This document shows, piece after piece, positions 34,387 to 42,616 of a stretch of 64,000 nt of DNA. This stretch comes from Kineosporia rhizophila. GTDB taxonomy: Bacteria; Actinomycetota; Actinomycetes; Actinomycetales; Kineosporiaceae. Each line of letters begins with the position of its first letter. The first letter of the stretch is position 1. A model generated the notes under the pieces. That model was not told the origin of the DNA and made no database searches. It saw nothing but the letters and a program-made list of their open reading frames with translations. The stretch spans positions 62,001 through 126,000 of the forward strand of contig NZ_JAJSOH010000016.1 of assembly GCF_021277265.1 (NCBI RefSeq). Reading direction: 5' to 3'. Made by a program: the position numbers and the translations under genes.

Positions 34387-37206
34387 TCAGAAGCCGGGCA
34401 CCTTGCCGCCAGAGCGCACGAACACCGGCATGGTGTCGAGCGTGCTCGTGATCTCGGCCGTGGTACCGCCTCGGTACTTCTTGCCGGTGAAGCCATCGGT
34501 CCAGGTGCTGCCGGGTGGGAACCAGACCGACGTGGTGGCGCTGGTCCCCGGGGAGGTCACCGGGGCGACCAGGAGGTCAGGCCCGTACAGGTACTGCGTT
34601 CCCGCGGTGGCATACGCCTCCTGCTCCTTGGGGTAGGCCAGGTACAGCGGGCGTGTGATCGGGGTGCCGGTGCGGGTGGCCTCCTGAGCCGCCCTGTAGG
34701 TGTAGGGCAGCAGGGTGCGGCGCAGCTTCAGGAACTTCTTGGCCGATGCCTCCGCAGCCGGCCCGTACTGCCAGGGCAGCCGGTCGCTGTGGTTGGAGTG
34801 CAGCCGGTCGATCGGCTGGAACGTGCCCAGCTGCACCCAGCGGGCGTACAGGTCGTCCGGCAGCTTGGTGCTCCCCGGCTCCGAACCCGGCTCCTGCAGT
34901 CCGCCGGTGTGACCACCGATGTCATGGCTGACCGCCGCCAGCCCGGTCGCTACTCCCTCCCCCGGCGTGTAACCCACCTGCGCCTGCAACGACGCCCAGC
35001 TCGAGGTGGTGTCCCCGGTGAAGTGCAGCGTGGTCCGCTTGTCCGCCCATGGACCGGTGGGCAGCGGCGCCGGGTTCCCGTACCCGCCGGCCTGCAGCGA
35101 ACCGTACGCCCGGCTGAACGCGAACCCGTTGCGATCGGCGTACTGCTGGTTGATCCAGGCGTCCGGGGTGACCCCGGGCAGCGTGGACTGGGAGGCATCG
35201 CAGCACCAGTCCAGCCACCAGAAGTCCACGCCGTAGCTCTCCATCTCGTCGTGCAGCTCGAGGTAGGAGGCCAGCTGGTCGGAATCACCCCAGTCGAAGG
35301 TATAGCAGTCGGGCCCGCCGTTGCATCCGGTGCGGGCCAGCTTGCCCTTGGCCCTGTCCTGCGCGGCCGCGAACTGGGGGTCGTTGCCCATGATGCTCGG
35401 ATGGATGTTCAGGGTCGTGTGCAGCCCCTCCTTACGGGCCCAGTCGAAGAAGCCCTTGGGGTCGGGGAACTTGGTCTTGTCGATCGACCAGCCGTTCCAC
35501 AGGTCGGGGGTCTTGTAGTCGGTGTCGACCACGAGCACGTCCAGCGGCACCCCCTCGGCCTTGAAGCGGGGCACGATGACGTCCTGGAAGTCGGCGGCCG
35601 TACGGTCGTAGTACTCCGCGTACCAGACGCCGTAGGCCCACTTCGGCAGCAGAAGGGTGGGCCCGGTGAGCCTGCCCAGGTCGGCGAGCGCGGCGTCGTA
35701 GTCCTGCCCGTAACCGAAGACGTAGCCGTCCTGGTAGCCGCCCGGGACCGCGGGTCGCTGGGTGACCTTCTTCGACTTAGGCTGCCACAGGGCCGAAGCC
35801 GTGTCGTCGAGCAGTGACCAGCCGTCGTGGAACAGCAGGCCCGGCACGGTCCGGGCCACTCCGTCGACGCCGTCCAGGCCCCGCCGGTAGCCCCCCAGCG
35901 GTGCGTGCGGCGCCAGCAGCGGGGAGTCGGCCTGGGTGAACGCGACGGTGTCGAGGTTGATGTGGCAGCTCGCCTCGGTCGGGCAGCCGATCTTCACCTG
36001 GTTCGTTCCGGCCGCGAGCTGGACCGGCGCGGCGACCGTACGCCAGTAGTCCCAGCCGCTGGTCGGTTTCAAGTCGATGAGGGACGCTGGTGAACCCTCG
36101 GTCTGGGCACTCACCGAACGCGTCTGGACGGGTTGAGAACCCGCCTTGCCGTTGGCGTACCGCAGTTGGATCCGGTAGGAACCGGTTCTGGGCACATCGG
36201 TCACGGTCAGCGTGTCCGAGGCCGTCACACCTTCCAGCCCGGCGACGAAACTGCCCTGGGAGGCGCCGTTGTGATCATCCGCCTTCTTCGCGCCGCCGGC
36301 GAGCTCGCCGCCGTCGGCCTCACAGACGTCCCCAAATGCGCAGGGCTCCGGTTCTGGCGGTCCCGGTGCCGGGTACGCGGCCCCGGGCTCCTGGACGGCG
36401 ACGCTGTCGACGTTCAGGTTTCCCGATTCGGCCGGGCCGCGAACGATCTTCACCTCGTGACGGCCCGCGCTCAGTTCCAGGGGCACGGTGACCACCGACC
36501 AGGCGTTCCAGGCGGCAGTAGGCGGCAACGTGAACTGACGGCCCGCGTCGCCGTCCACCACCGCACGCAGGGTGCGCTCGGTGATCTGGCCGTCGCCACC
36601 CTGTGCGTTCGCGTAGCGCACGGCCAGCTGGAACGTCCCCGCCGAGGGCGCCTCGACCGAGAAGCGCAGGAAGTTGCCGGACCCCTCGTAGCCGGCCACG
36701 AAACCGTTCCCGGTGTAGCCGGAATGGTTGACGGCCGAGGCAAGTCCGTTCAGCGAGAGTGCCTCCGCCTCACAGAGCCGTCCGAACACACAGTTCACCG
36801 CCCCCTGACCGGCCCACGGCGAGGCCTCCACCTGCTGCCGGCCGGCTTTCAGGCTGATCTGCAGGTTCTCCCCGGTGAACTGGCCCGAGCCGACCTTGTA
36901 GCGCAGGAGCAGCTCTCCGGTGTCGATGTTCAGCCAGCCCTTGGACGTGCGGGTGGTGAAGCGCGGGGTCCGGAAGGTGTCGCGGCCGACCACGTTGAAG
37001 GTCCCGGCATCGACGAACGCCTGGTTGCCCGCGTACTCGGTGCGGATCAGGGTCGGCGAGAGCACCTGGAAGCGTGCCTGACCGGAGATCACCGCCTGGG
37101 CTCCGGCGACGGCGTGGGCGTTCGGTACGAACGCGACTGCGGGGAGCAGCACCGCCAACGCGATGCCGAGCAGCATCCACATCGGGCGCCTTCGTGAACC
37201 GGGCAT
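34387..37206 (-). CDS. Secreted GH31 glycosidase with two CBM35-like modules inserted
   Basis: 939 residues. Signal peptide at 1-32. An N-terminal GH31 beta-sandwich portion runs to about residue 140. Two CBM35/CBM6-type jelly-roll modules follow in tandem (about 140-275: CEAEALSLNGLASAVNHSGY; about 290-430: CEADGGELAGGAKKADDHNG), each ending in VDSVAVQE or LDTVAFTQ-like strands. The GH31 barrel then resumes at LGGYRRGLDGVDG. The nucleophile is the Asp in DFWWLDWCCD; HFTGDTTSSWASLQAQVG carries the acid/base. Substrate probably an alpha-linked glucan or xyloside. The gene stands alone, divergent to selO. Confidence 0.85.
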   Translation of the reverse strand: MPGSRRRPMWMLLGIALAVLLPAVAFVPNAHAVAGAQAVISGQARFQVLSPTLIRTEYAGNQAFVDAGTFNVVGRDTFRTPRFTTRTSKGWLNIDTGELLLRYKVGSGQFTGENLQISLKAGRQQVEASPWAGQGAVNCVFGRLCEAEALSLNGLASAVNHSGYTGNGFVAGYEGSGNFLRFSVEAPSAGTFQLAVRYANAQGGDGQITERTLRAVVDGDAGRQFTLPPTAAWNAWSVVTVPLELSAGRHEVKIVRGPAESGNLNVDSVAVQEPGAAYPAPGPPEPEPCAFGDVCEADGGELAGGAKKADDHNGASQGSFVAGLEGVTASDTLTVTDVPRTGSYRIQLRYANGKAGSQPVQTRSVSAQTEGSPASLIDLKPTSGWDYWRTVAAPVQLAAGTNQVKIGCPTEASCHINLDTVAFTQADSPLLAPHAPLGGYRRGLDGVDGVARTVPGLLFHDGWSLLDDTASALWQPKSKKVTQRPAVPGGYQDGYVFGYGQDYDAALADLGRLTGPTLLLPKWAYGVWYAEYYDRTAADFQDVIVPRFKAEGVPLDVLVVDTDYKTPDLWNGWSIDKTKFPDPKGFFDWARKEGLHTTLNIHPSIMGNDPQFAAAQDRAKGKLARTGCNGGPDCYTFDWGDSDQLASYLELHDEMESYGVDFWWLDWCCDASQSTLPGVTPDAWINQQYADRNGFAFSRAYGSLQAGGYGNPAPLPTGPWADKRTTLHFTGDTTSSWASLQAQVGYTPGEGVATGLAAVSHDIGGHTGGLQEPGSEPGSTKLPDDLYARWVQLGTFQPIDRLHSNHSDRLPWQYGPAAEASAKKFLKLRRTLLPYTYRAAQEATRTGTPITRPLYLAYPKEQEAYATAGTQYLYGPDLLVAPVTSPGTSATTSVWFPPGSTWTDGFTGKKYRGGTTAEITSTLDTMPVFVRSGGKVPGF

Positions 37207-37377
37207 CCTTGCCCCACCTCTCGGCGCTCGCCGTCGAGCGCGGAATAGCTACACGCGTTGGTGCCAGCATTCTTATCGCGACAGGGCAACGATGTCCATA
37301 GTCGGGCAAATCGGTGAATAATGGGGCGGGGCCTGGCTGTGGTGGCAGGGCCAACTGCCAGACGTAGGCTCGGAGGC

Positions 37378-38829
37378 ATGAGCGTCACGTTCCGACTGGA
37401 CAACCGCTTCGCCCGGGAACTGCCCGAGATGGCGATTCCCTTCACCGGCGATGCTGCCCCCGCGCCTCGGGTGCTGGTGCTCAACGAACCCCTTGCTACG
37501 GAGCTGGGTCTCGACCCGGCCTGGCTGCGCAGCGACGAAGGGGTGCAACTGCTGCTGGGCAGGAGCGTTCCCGAGGGCGCCACCCCGGTGGCTCAGGCCT
37601 ACTCCGGGCACCAGTTCGGCGGGTTCTCGCCCCGGCTGGGCGACGGGCGGGCGCTGCTGCTGGGCGAACTGACCGCCGCTGACGGCAGCCTTCGCGACCT
37701 GCACCTGAAGGGCTCCGGGCGTACGCCTTTCTCCCGCGGGGGCGACGGGCTGGCGGCGGTCGGCCCGATGCTGCGCGAATACGTGATCAGCCAGGCCATG
37801 CACGCCCTCGGCATCCCCACCACCCGTTCGCTGGCGGTGGTGGCCACCGGGCGTCAGGTACAGCGCGAGACCCTTCTGCCCGGTGCGGTGCTGGCCCGGG
37901 TGGCGAGCAGCCACCTACGGGTCGGCAGTTTCCAGTACGCGCGAGCCACCGGAGATGTGGAGCTGCTCCGCCGCCTGGCCGACCACGCCATCAACCGGCA
38001 CCACGCCAGCGCCGCCCAGGCCGAGCGTCCTTACTTGGCTCTGTTCGAGGCGGTGGCCGCCGCGCAGGCCGCCCTGCTGGCCCGCTGGATGCTGATCGGG
38101 TTCGTGCACGGCGTGATGAACACCGACAACATGACGATCTCGGGCGAGACCATCGACTACGGCCCCTGCGCCTTCGTCGACGCGTACGACCCGGCCACGG
38201 TGTACAGCTCGATCGACCACGGCGGCCGTTACGCCTTCGGCAACCAACCGGGTATCGCCGAGTGGAACCTGGCCCGCCTGGCCGAGACCCTGCTGCCCCT
38301 GATCGACGACGACCAGGACAAGGCGGTCGAGCTGGCGGTGGAGAGCCTGAAGGGCTTCGCCGCGCAGTACCAGAACGCCTGGATCGTCGGTATGCAGGCC
38401 AAGCTGGGGCTGCCCGAAGGCCTGGACGACGTGCTCGTCGCCGAACTGATCGCCGAACTGCTGGGCCTGCTCCAGACCCACCGGGTCGACTACACCGCGT
38501 TCTTCCGCTCCCTGTCCGGCGCAGCCCGTGGTGACGCCGAGCCGGTCCAGCGGCTGTTCCCGGAGCCGGCGCTGTCGGACGAGTGGCTGTCCCGCTGGAG
38601 GGGTCTGAACCCTCAGGCCTCGCTGATGGACACGGTGAACCCGGTCTACATCCCGCGGAATCACCTGGTCGAGGAGGCTCTGAGCGCGGCCACCAGCGGG
38701 GACCTGGCCCCGTTCGCACAGCTGCTCGAGGCAGTTGCAGCTCCTTACGACGAGCGGGCCGGGCTGGAACGGTACGCGGAGGCCGCGCCGGCCGACTTCG
38801 GGGCGTACACCACGTTCTGCGGTACCTGA
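37378..38829 (+). CDS. selO: SelO/YdiU protein AMP-transferase (pseudokinase)
   Basis: 483 residues, typical length. The family is unmistakable: AYSGHQFGGFSPRLGDGRAL, LHLKGSGRTPFSRGGDGLAA, GPMLREYVISQAMHALGIPT, then FVHGVMNTDNMTISGETIDY followed by GPCAFVDAY. SelO moves AMP from ATP to Ser/Thr/Tyr residues of redox proteins. The C-terminal Cys (TTFCGT) corresponds to one of the regulatory redox cysteines. ATG at 37378 follows a GGAGG. It is a single gene in an actinobacterium, where it is widespread. Confidence 0.92.
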   Translation: MSVTFRLDNRFARELPEMAIPFTGDAAPAPRVLVLNEPLATELGLDPAWLRSDEGVQLLLGRSVPEGATPVAQAYSGHQFGGFSPRLGDGRALLLGELTAADGSLRDLHLKGSGRTPFSRGGDGLAAVGPMLREYVISQAMHALGIPTTRSLAVVATGRQVQRETLLPGAVLARVASSHLRVGSFQYARATGDVELLRRLADHAINRHHASAAQAERPYLALFEAVAAAQAALLARWMLIGFVHGVMNTDNMTISGETIDYGPCAFVDAYDPATVYSSIDHGGRYAFGNQPGIAEWNLARLAETLLPLIDDDQDKAVELAVESLKGFAAQYQNAWIVGMQAKLGLPEGLDDVLVAELIAELLGLLQTHRVDYTAFFRSLSGAARGDAEPVQRLFPEPALSDEWLSRWRGLNPQASLMDTVNPVYIPRNHLVEEALSAATSGDLAPFAQLLEAVAAPYDERAGLERYAEAAPADFGAYTTFCGT

Positions 38830-38897
38830 GCATCGGCCGGCTGCTCAGCTCAGGTCGCCGACCAGGCGACAACGGCGGCCACGTCAGGAAAACTCGG

Positions 38898-39503
38898 TCA
38901 GAAGGCCTCGTCGTACACGGAGCGCAGCTCAGTCGACGCCACGCCGCTGTACCCGCACCCGCGCACCTGGCCGTCCACGGCGGCCACCAAATACGTCTCC
39001 CCCTGCGCTAAAGTCGTTCCACCGAGCAGGGACTCGCTGGCCCCACTGGTCTGCTCGACCTCCAGCACATCGAACTGGGGACCGGCCCAGACGTGCGAAA
39101 CCGCCAAGGCGACCACCCCGTCACTGATGGTGCGGACAGTTGCCTCCACCGCGATGTCCACTGTGCGCAGTTCGGCCGCCTCGGGGGCGGGGCATTTGCT
39201 CTCTGCCCCGGAACCGTCGAGCACGACCCGCTCGGTCACGGGTGACTCGGCCTGCACACCGGGCTCGGATTCACCGCTCAGATTGACCACCACACCCGCC
39301 ACGACGGCCGCCGCGAGACCGGCTGCAGCGGCGGACCACCCGACCCGACGACCCCGCGAAGGTGGCCTGAACCGCGAAGGAGACGGAACCTCGTCCATGA
39401 TCCGGTCGGCCAACGCCGAGACACTCTCGGCCGGTAGAGGTGGCAGTGACCGCGCGGGATCGGCTCCGCGCAGTTGCTCGCGCAGTTCGTCGTCGGACGT
39501 CAT
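38898..39503 (-). CDS. Single-pass membrane protein (putative anti-sigma partner) with extracellular NTR-like domain
   Basis: 201 residues from ATG at 39503. The N-terminal 50 residues are cytoplasmic (DELREQLRGADPARSLPPLP), then one transmembrane helix (VGWSAAAAGLAAAVVAGVVV) and an extracellular domain of about 120 residues with two cysteines. It overlaps the sigma gene by 4 bp (ATGA), the typical placing of an anti-sigma. The extracellular part is related to the protein at 40094 (similar spacing of Cys, TYLV and the end SGVASTELRSVYDEAF). The fold looks like the NTR/TIMP-type beta barrel; that is inference. Confidence 0.7.
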   Translation of the reverse strand: MTSDDELREQLRGADPARSLPPLPAESVSALADRIMDEVPSPSRFRPPSRGRRVGWSAAAAGLAAAVVAGVVVNLSGESEPGVQAESPVTERVVLDGSGAESKCPAPEAAELRTVDIAVEATVRTISDGVVALAVSHVWAGPQFDVLEVEQTSGASESLLGGTTLAQGETYLVAAVDGQVRGCGYSGVASTELRSVYDEAF

Positions 39504-40072
39504 CGCTGCCTCCTCTCCTTCGCCGGGGTGTCGTGGCCGCCCGTATCGCCGGACGACTCCAACTGGGCCCGCAGCCGTTCTCGCGCCCGGTGCAGCCGGA
39601 TCGTGGCCGCGTTGACCGAGATGCCCAGCACCTGGGCGATCTCCGGGGCCGTCAGGTCCTCCCAGGCCCACAGCCGCAGCAGTTCCGCGTCCTGCGGCCG
39701 CAGCAGTTCCAGAGCAGCACTCAGATCAGGGGACGTGTGGTCACCGGTCGGGCGCGGAGGGTCAAGGACGGCGATGCGGGCCACCAGGCGATCCTGGCGA
39801 CGCCGGCTCCGCTCGGCGTTGGCCAGGCAGTTCCGGGCCACCCCGTAGGCCCAGGGCAGGGGCTGCTCGGGCACCTCGTCCAGACGCCGCCAGCACACCA
39901 ACAGCGTCTCGGAGAGCGCGTCCTCGGCGGTCGCCGGGTCAGTGCGCCGCGCCAGGAACCGCCGTAACGGCTCCATCAGCGCGGCTATCAGGCCCTCGAA
40001 CTGTGCCCGCCGCTCGTCGCGACCCACTGAATCCACGCCTCCGTATGTCCAACCGGACGGGGATCCTTTCAC
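39500..40072 (-). CDS. ECF-type RNA polymerase sigma factor
   Basis: 190 residues with GTG at 40072; a GTG at 40027, ten bases after GGAGG, is an alternative that removes 15 residues. Region 2: DPATAEDALSETLLVCWRRL and WAYGVARNCLANAERSRRRQ. Region 4: DLTAPEIAQVLGISVNAATI then RLHRARERLR, a canonical sigma-4 HTH. It is downstream of one membrane-anchored NTR-like protein and overlaps by ATGA the other, so sensing by the membrane proteins is implied. Confidence 0.85.
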   Translation of the reverse strand: MKGSPSGWTYGGVDSVGRDERRAQFEGLIAALMEPLRRFLARRTDPATAEDALSETLLVCWRRLDEVPEQPLPWAYGVARNCLANAERSRRRQDRLVARIAVLDPPRPTGDHTSPDLSAALELLRPQDAELLRLWAWEDLTAPEIAQVLGISVNAATIRLHRARERLRAQLESSGDTGGHDTPAKERRQR

Positions 40073-40093
40073 CTGTGCATACGGAGGGCGAAC

Positions 40094-40597
40094 CTAGCTT
40101 CCCGCGGACGGGAACGCCGCGTCGTAGCTCTCCTGCAGCGACGGGTCATCAGCCACGCCGCTCAGGCAGTCGGCCACGTCCCCGTCAGAAACCGTGAGCA
40201 GGTAGGTACGTCCCACCTCGAAGTCACCGCCGCCGCTCAGAGCCTCGGAGAAGTCGCCCCGCTGCCGCAACCGCACCTCGCTCCCGGGCTCGCCCTTGAA
40301 GGTGCGGGTGACCTGCAGGCCGGCCAGACCGTCGGCCAGGCCGGTGACCTCCCCGGCGAAGACCAGATCGGCTTCTTGCAGATGGCTGGGCTCAACCGGG
40401 CGGACGCACTTGGCCGCCACTCCTCCCACCTCGAACGTCGGGATCTCCGAGGCCGGGGAAGCGGCGACCGTGGCCACAGTTGTGGTGGCCTCGGCCGGAC
40501 CGGGGCGGGTGAGCAGGTAGCCACCCACGGCGACGGCCATGACGGTGGCCAGGGCGATCGCAATGAACCAGGGCTGAGGAGTGGGGCGGCGGGTCAT
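40094..40597 (-). CDS. Membrane-anchored NTR-like protein, paralogue of the 38898 gene
   Basis: 167 residues. One N-terminal membrane anchor (PWFIAIALATVMAVAVGGYL) and an extracellular domain with AKCVRPVEPSHLQEADLVFA, TYLLTVSDGDVADCLSGVAD and a closing SLQESYDAAF. These match in order the extracellular part of the 38898 protein (the Cys, the (A/F)xGxV strand, DGxxxLxV, TYL and final SYDxAF-like motif). It is 21 bp upstream of the sigma gene. The operon is therefore paralogue, sigma, anti-sigma-like paralogue. Confidence 0.65.
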   Translation of the reverse strand: MTRRPTPQPWFIAIALATVMAVAVGGYLLTRPGPAEATTTVATVAASPASEIPTFEVGGVAAKCVRPVEPSHLQEADLVFAGEVTGLADGLAGLQVTRTFKGEPGSEVRLRQRGDFSEALSGGGDFEVGRTYLLTVSDGDVADCLSGVADDPSLQESYDAAFPSAGS

Positions 40598-40672
40598 GAC
40601 TTCCTCCTGAGGTTTCGCTCTCTACGTCCCCCTCATGTCCGCCGTCGCACCCCTTCTTTCACTCACCGGCCG

Positions 40673-40963
40673 TCATTCTGCGGGCGCTGGGCTCTCGTTC
40701 CCGTCCTTGTCCAGGACGTGCTCCTGCCAGTACGAGTACCACTGGTCGTCGACCTTCTCGGGAACCTTGCCCTCGGGGTATCTGACATATCCCTCGCTCG
40801 GCTCCTGCCCGTTCGGTTCGCAGGCCGACCCGGTGCTGCCGATCGCCGCGACCGGGTACTCGTCGTCCGTGCAGACACTTTCCCCAGACCCACAGGCGGT
40901 GAGGGAGAACAGCGCAACCAGCGCTCCGCCGACTGCCACCCTCGTTCCGGACCGCTTGCTCAT
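40673..40963 (-). CDS. Small lipoprotein, unknown
   Basis: 96 residues. Signal peptide with lipobox ALFSLTAC, so Cys is lipidated after cleavage; mature part VCTDDEYPVAAIGSTGSACE to WYSYWQEHVLDKDGN is acidic with four Cys in all. A GAGGAG ribosome site precedes the ATG at 40963. It lies upstream of the sigma operon on the same strand (75 bp gap) and could be another part of that envelope-sensing locus. No family recognised. Confidence 0.7.
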   Translation of the reverse strand: MSKRSGTRVAVGGALVALFSLTACGSGESVCTDDEYPVAAIGSTGSACEPNGQEPSEGYVRYPEGKVPEKVDDQWYSYWQEHVLDKDGNESPAPAE

Positions 40964-41231
40964 GATGTTCTCCTCTGGTTCGTCGTTGGCCAGGACAACA
41001 CTGCCGCCCGGAGCGCCCTCGCCGCGTCCGTCCACCGGCCCATCGACCCGATGGCTCCCTCAGCCTTAAGTCGGAAGCGCTCTCCGGACCGGCCACTCCT
41101 GACCGTTCGGTGGATATTCCTCGTTTTGTCTACGTGTGTCCGTTCACCTGCCTCACGATCATCAGGCGCAGTGATCCCTGACCGTGCTGCCAGACGCCCC
41201 GACCGGCATCGACAGAAGTGGGACCTGCGTG

Positions 41232-41924
41232 ATGGATTCGCCATGGGTGTTTCCCCCTGGAAGCTTCCTGGCCCGGCTGCAGCCGGAGACCCGCGAGCAC
41301 CTGCTGCAGCTGGGGCGTCGAAGGCAGTTCGCAGCCGACGGAGTGCTGATGCGCGAGGGCGAGGACGCCCATGAGGTGGTGCTCGTGCTGGACGGCTACG
41401 TGAAGATCACCGCCACCACCGACGGCGGCCGGGGGCGCTCCGCCTTCCTGGCCATCCGTGGCACCGGAGACGTGATCGGCGAGCTCGGGGCGATCGAGGG
41501 CGACGTGCGTACAGCCACCGCGATCACCGCCGGCGCGGTGATCGCGGTGGTGATCCGGGCGCGCACGTTCGTCGAGTTCCTGACCAGGTACCCCGACGCC
41601 CAAGCGGCCGTCAGCGCGGTGACCGCTGGGCGACTGCGGGCGGCCGTGCGCCAGCGACTGGGCCACGTCGACGGTTCGGTCCGCGGGAGGCTGGCCCGGG
41701 TCCTGCTGGAGCTGGTGAGCCACTGGGGAATGCGCAGCGGCGACCGCGTCGGCATCGCGGTGGCGCTGAACCAGTCCGAACTGGCAGCCCTGGTCGCAGC
41801 CGACGAGCGTTCGGTGAACAAGGTGCTCGCCCAGTTGCGGGACGCGCAGATCATCGGGACCGGCTACCGGCAGATCTTCGTGCTCGACGAGGCGGAACTG
41901 CGGCGGATCGCCTCGGATCTGTGA
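41232..41924 (+). CDS. Crp/Fnr-family regulator with intact cyclic-nucleotide cassette
   Basis: 230 residues; ATG at 41232 (a GTG at 41229 is equally possible). The cNMP-binding domain has the phosphate cassette IGELGAIEGDVRTATAITAG, with the Glu and Arg-Thr positions of CRP conserved, so it can plausibly bind a cyclic nucleotide. The C-terminal HTH is VALNQSELAALVAADERSVN then KVLAQLRDAQII. It heads a set of genes on the same strand that includes a class III cyclase domain (44352), which would supply the ligand. No [4Fe-4S] cysteines of FNR are present. Confidence 0.85.
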   Translation: MDSPWVFPPGSFLARLQPETREHLLQLGRRRQFAADGVLMREGEDAHEVVLVLDGYVKITATTDGGRGRSAFLAIRGTGDVIGELGAIEGDVRTATAITAGAVIAVVIRARTFVEFLTRYPDAQAAVSAVTAGRLRAAVRQRLGHVDGSVRGRLARVLLELVSHWGMRSGDRVGIAVALNQSELAALVAADERSVNKVLAQLRDAQIIGTGYRQIFVLDEAELRRIASDL

Positions 41925-41928
41925 AACC

Positions 41929-41961
41929 CGCAGAAAGTCGGTGTCGGGCCGGGCCGGCGGG
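41929..41961 (+). repeat. Intergenic element, copy 1
   Basis: CGCAGAAAGTCGGTGTCGGG starts 5 bp after the Crp stop and is followed by a GGCCGG-rich run. A near copy lies after the next gene at 42533. Both precede the next ORF by 50-80 bp, as shared promoter or operator sites would. Confidence 0.45.
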
Positions 41962-42011
41962 CCCAGGCTGACGGCGTCCCCTCTCTGGCCCTCGGAAAGG
42001 ACCGGCGCGCC

Positions 42012-42503
42012 ATGAACGATGCCGCAGTGGGAGTCCGCCGCCTGTGTGTCCTGGTGCGCGGGGCCCCGGGAGACCAGGAGGATCTCGTCGGCCTCCTGGG
42101 CCGGGCCGCGCTCCAGATCCGGATGGAACGGCTCTACTGGCAACCGGATCCGGCAGGACCGGTGCTCGGGGCGTTCCCACCCGGGGTCGACGAGCCCGAC
42201 GTTCTGGCCGGTCTGGTCCAGGCCGTACGGCGGCTGGTCGACGAGGACGACCGATGGCGACTGACGATGGTGGTGAACGAGGGCCTGACCTATCTGGACG
42301 CCGCCGGGATCTCCGGCCCCACCGTGGATTTCATGCAGAACCTGCTCACTCCGGTGACAGACGCAGCTCCTCTCACGATCGTCACCCCTCGCCACCTGTA
42401 CGACGAACTGGCTCGCGCAACCGGCGTCATCGCGGCGCCGGCGCGGACCACGTCCCTGTACGTCTCCGGCCAGCCGGTTGCGGTCCGGATCGAGACCCCC
42501 TGA
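42012..42503 (+). CDS. Degenerate class III nucleotidyl cyclase-like protein
   Basis: 163 residues of a type not named in any family I know. Compared by eye with the cyclase domain at 44352 it aligns over its length: RRLCVLVRGAPG against SSLCACVDIVSW, VLGAFPPGVDEPDVLAGLVQ against LLVFPPDIVEGRTIGILVLS, RLTMVVNEGLTYLDAAGISG against RVRVGLTRGTIRTGALGWSS, and LTIVTPRHLYDELAR against LALIVSGQLYQDVVR. The two metal-binding Asp are absent here (R in place of the first, G or P at the GDG site). It is thus probably a non-catalytic partner. Preceded by GGAAAGGA. Located between Crp and the GTPases. Confidence 0.55.
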   Translation: MNDAAVGVRRLCVLVRGAPGDQEDLVGLLGRAALQIRMERLYWQPDPAGPVLGAFPPGVDEPDVLAGLVQAVRRLVDEDDRWRLTMVVNEGLTYLDAAGISGPTVDFMQNLLTPVTDAAPLTIVTPRHLYDELARATGVIAAPARTTSLYVSGQPVAVRIETP

Positions 42504-42532
42504 GCGCCCCATTGCGGCATTCGCACGAACGC

Positions 42533-42566
42533 CGCAAAAGGTCGGTGTTCGCCCCGCGGCGGGCGG
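42533..42566 (+). repeat. Intergenic element, copy 2
   Basis: CGCAAAAGGTCGGTGTTCGC matches copy 1 at 41929 in about 16 of 20 positions allowing one gap, and is also followed by a G/C-rich run (CCCGCGGCGGGCGGG). It lies before the first GTPase gene at 42617. Confidence 0.45.
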
Positions 42567-42616
42567 GTAGACCTTTCATCGTCACAGCACCAGCTGACCG
42601 AATCCGAGGAGGAGCG

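Noticed and set aside
41136..41147. GTG-N6-CAC before the Crp gene as a CRP site
   Set aside because: The accepted actinobacterial site has eight bases between the GTG and CAC arms (TGTGA-N6-TCACA); the spacing here is six, so it is not supported.
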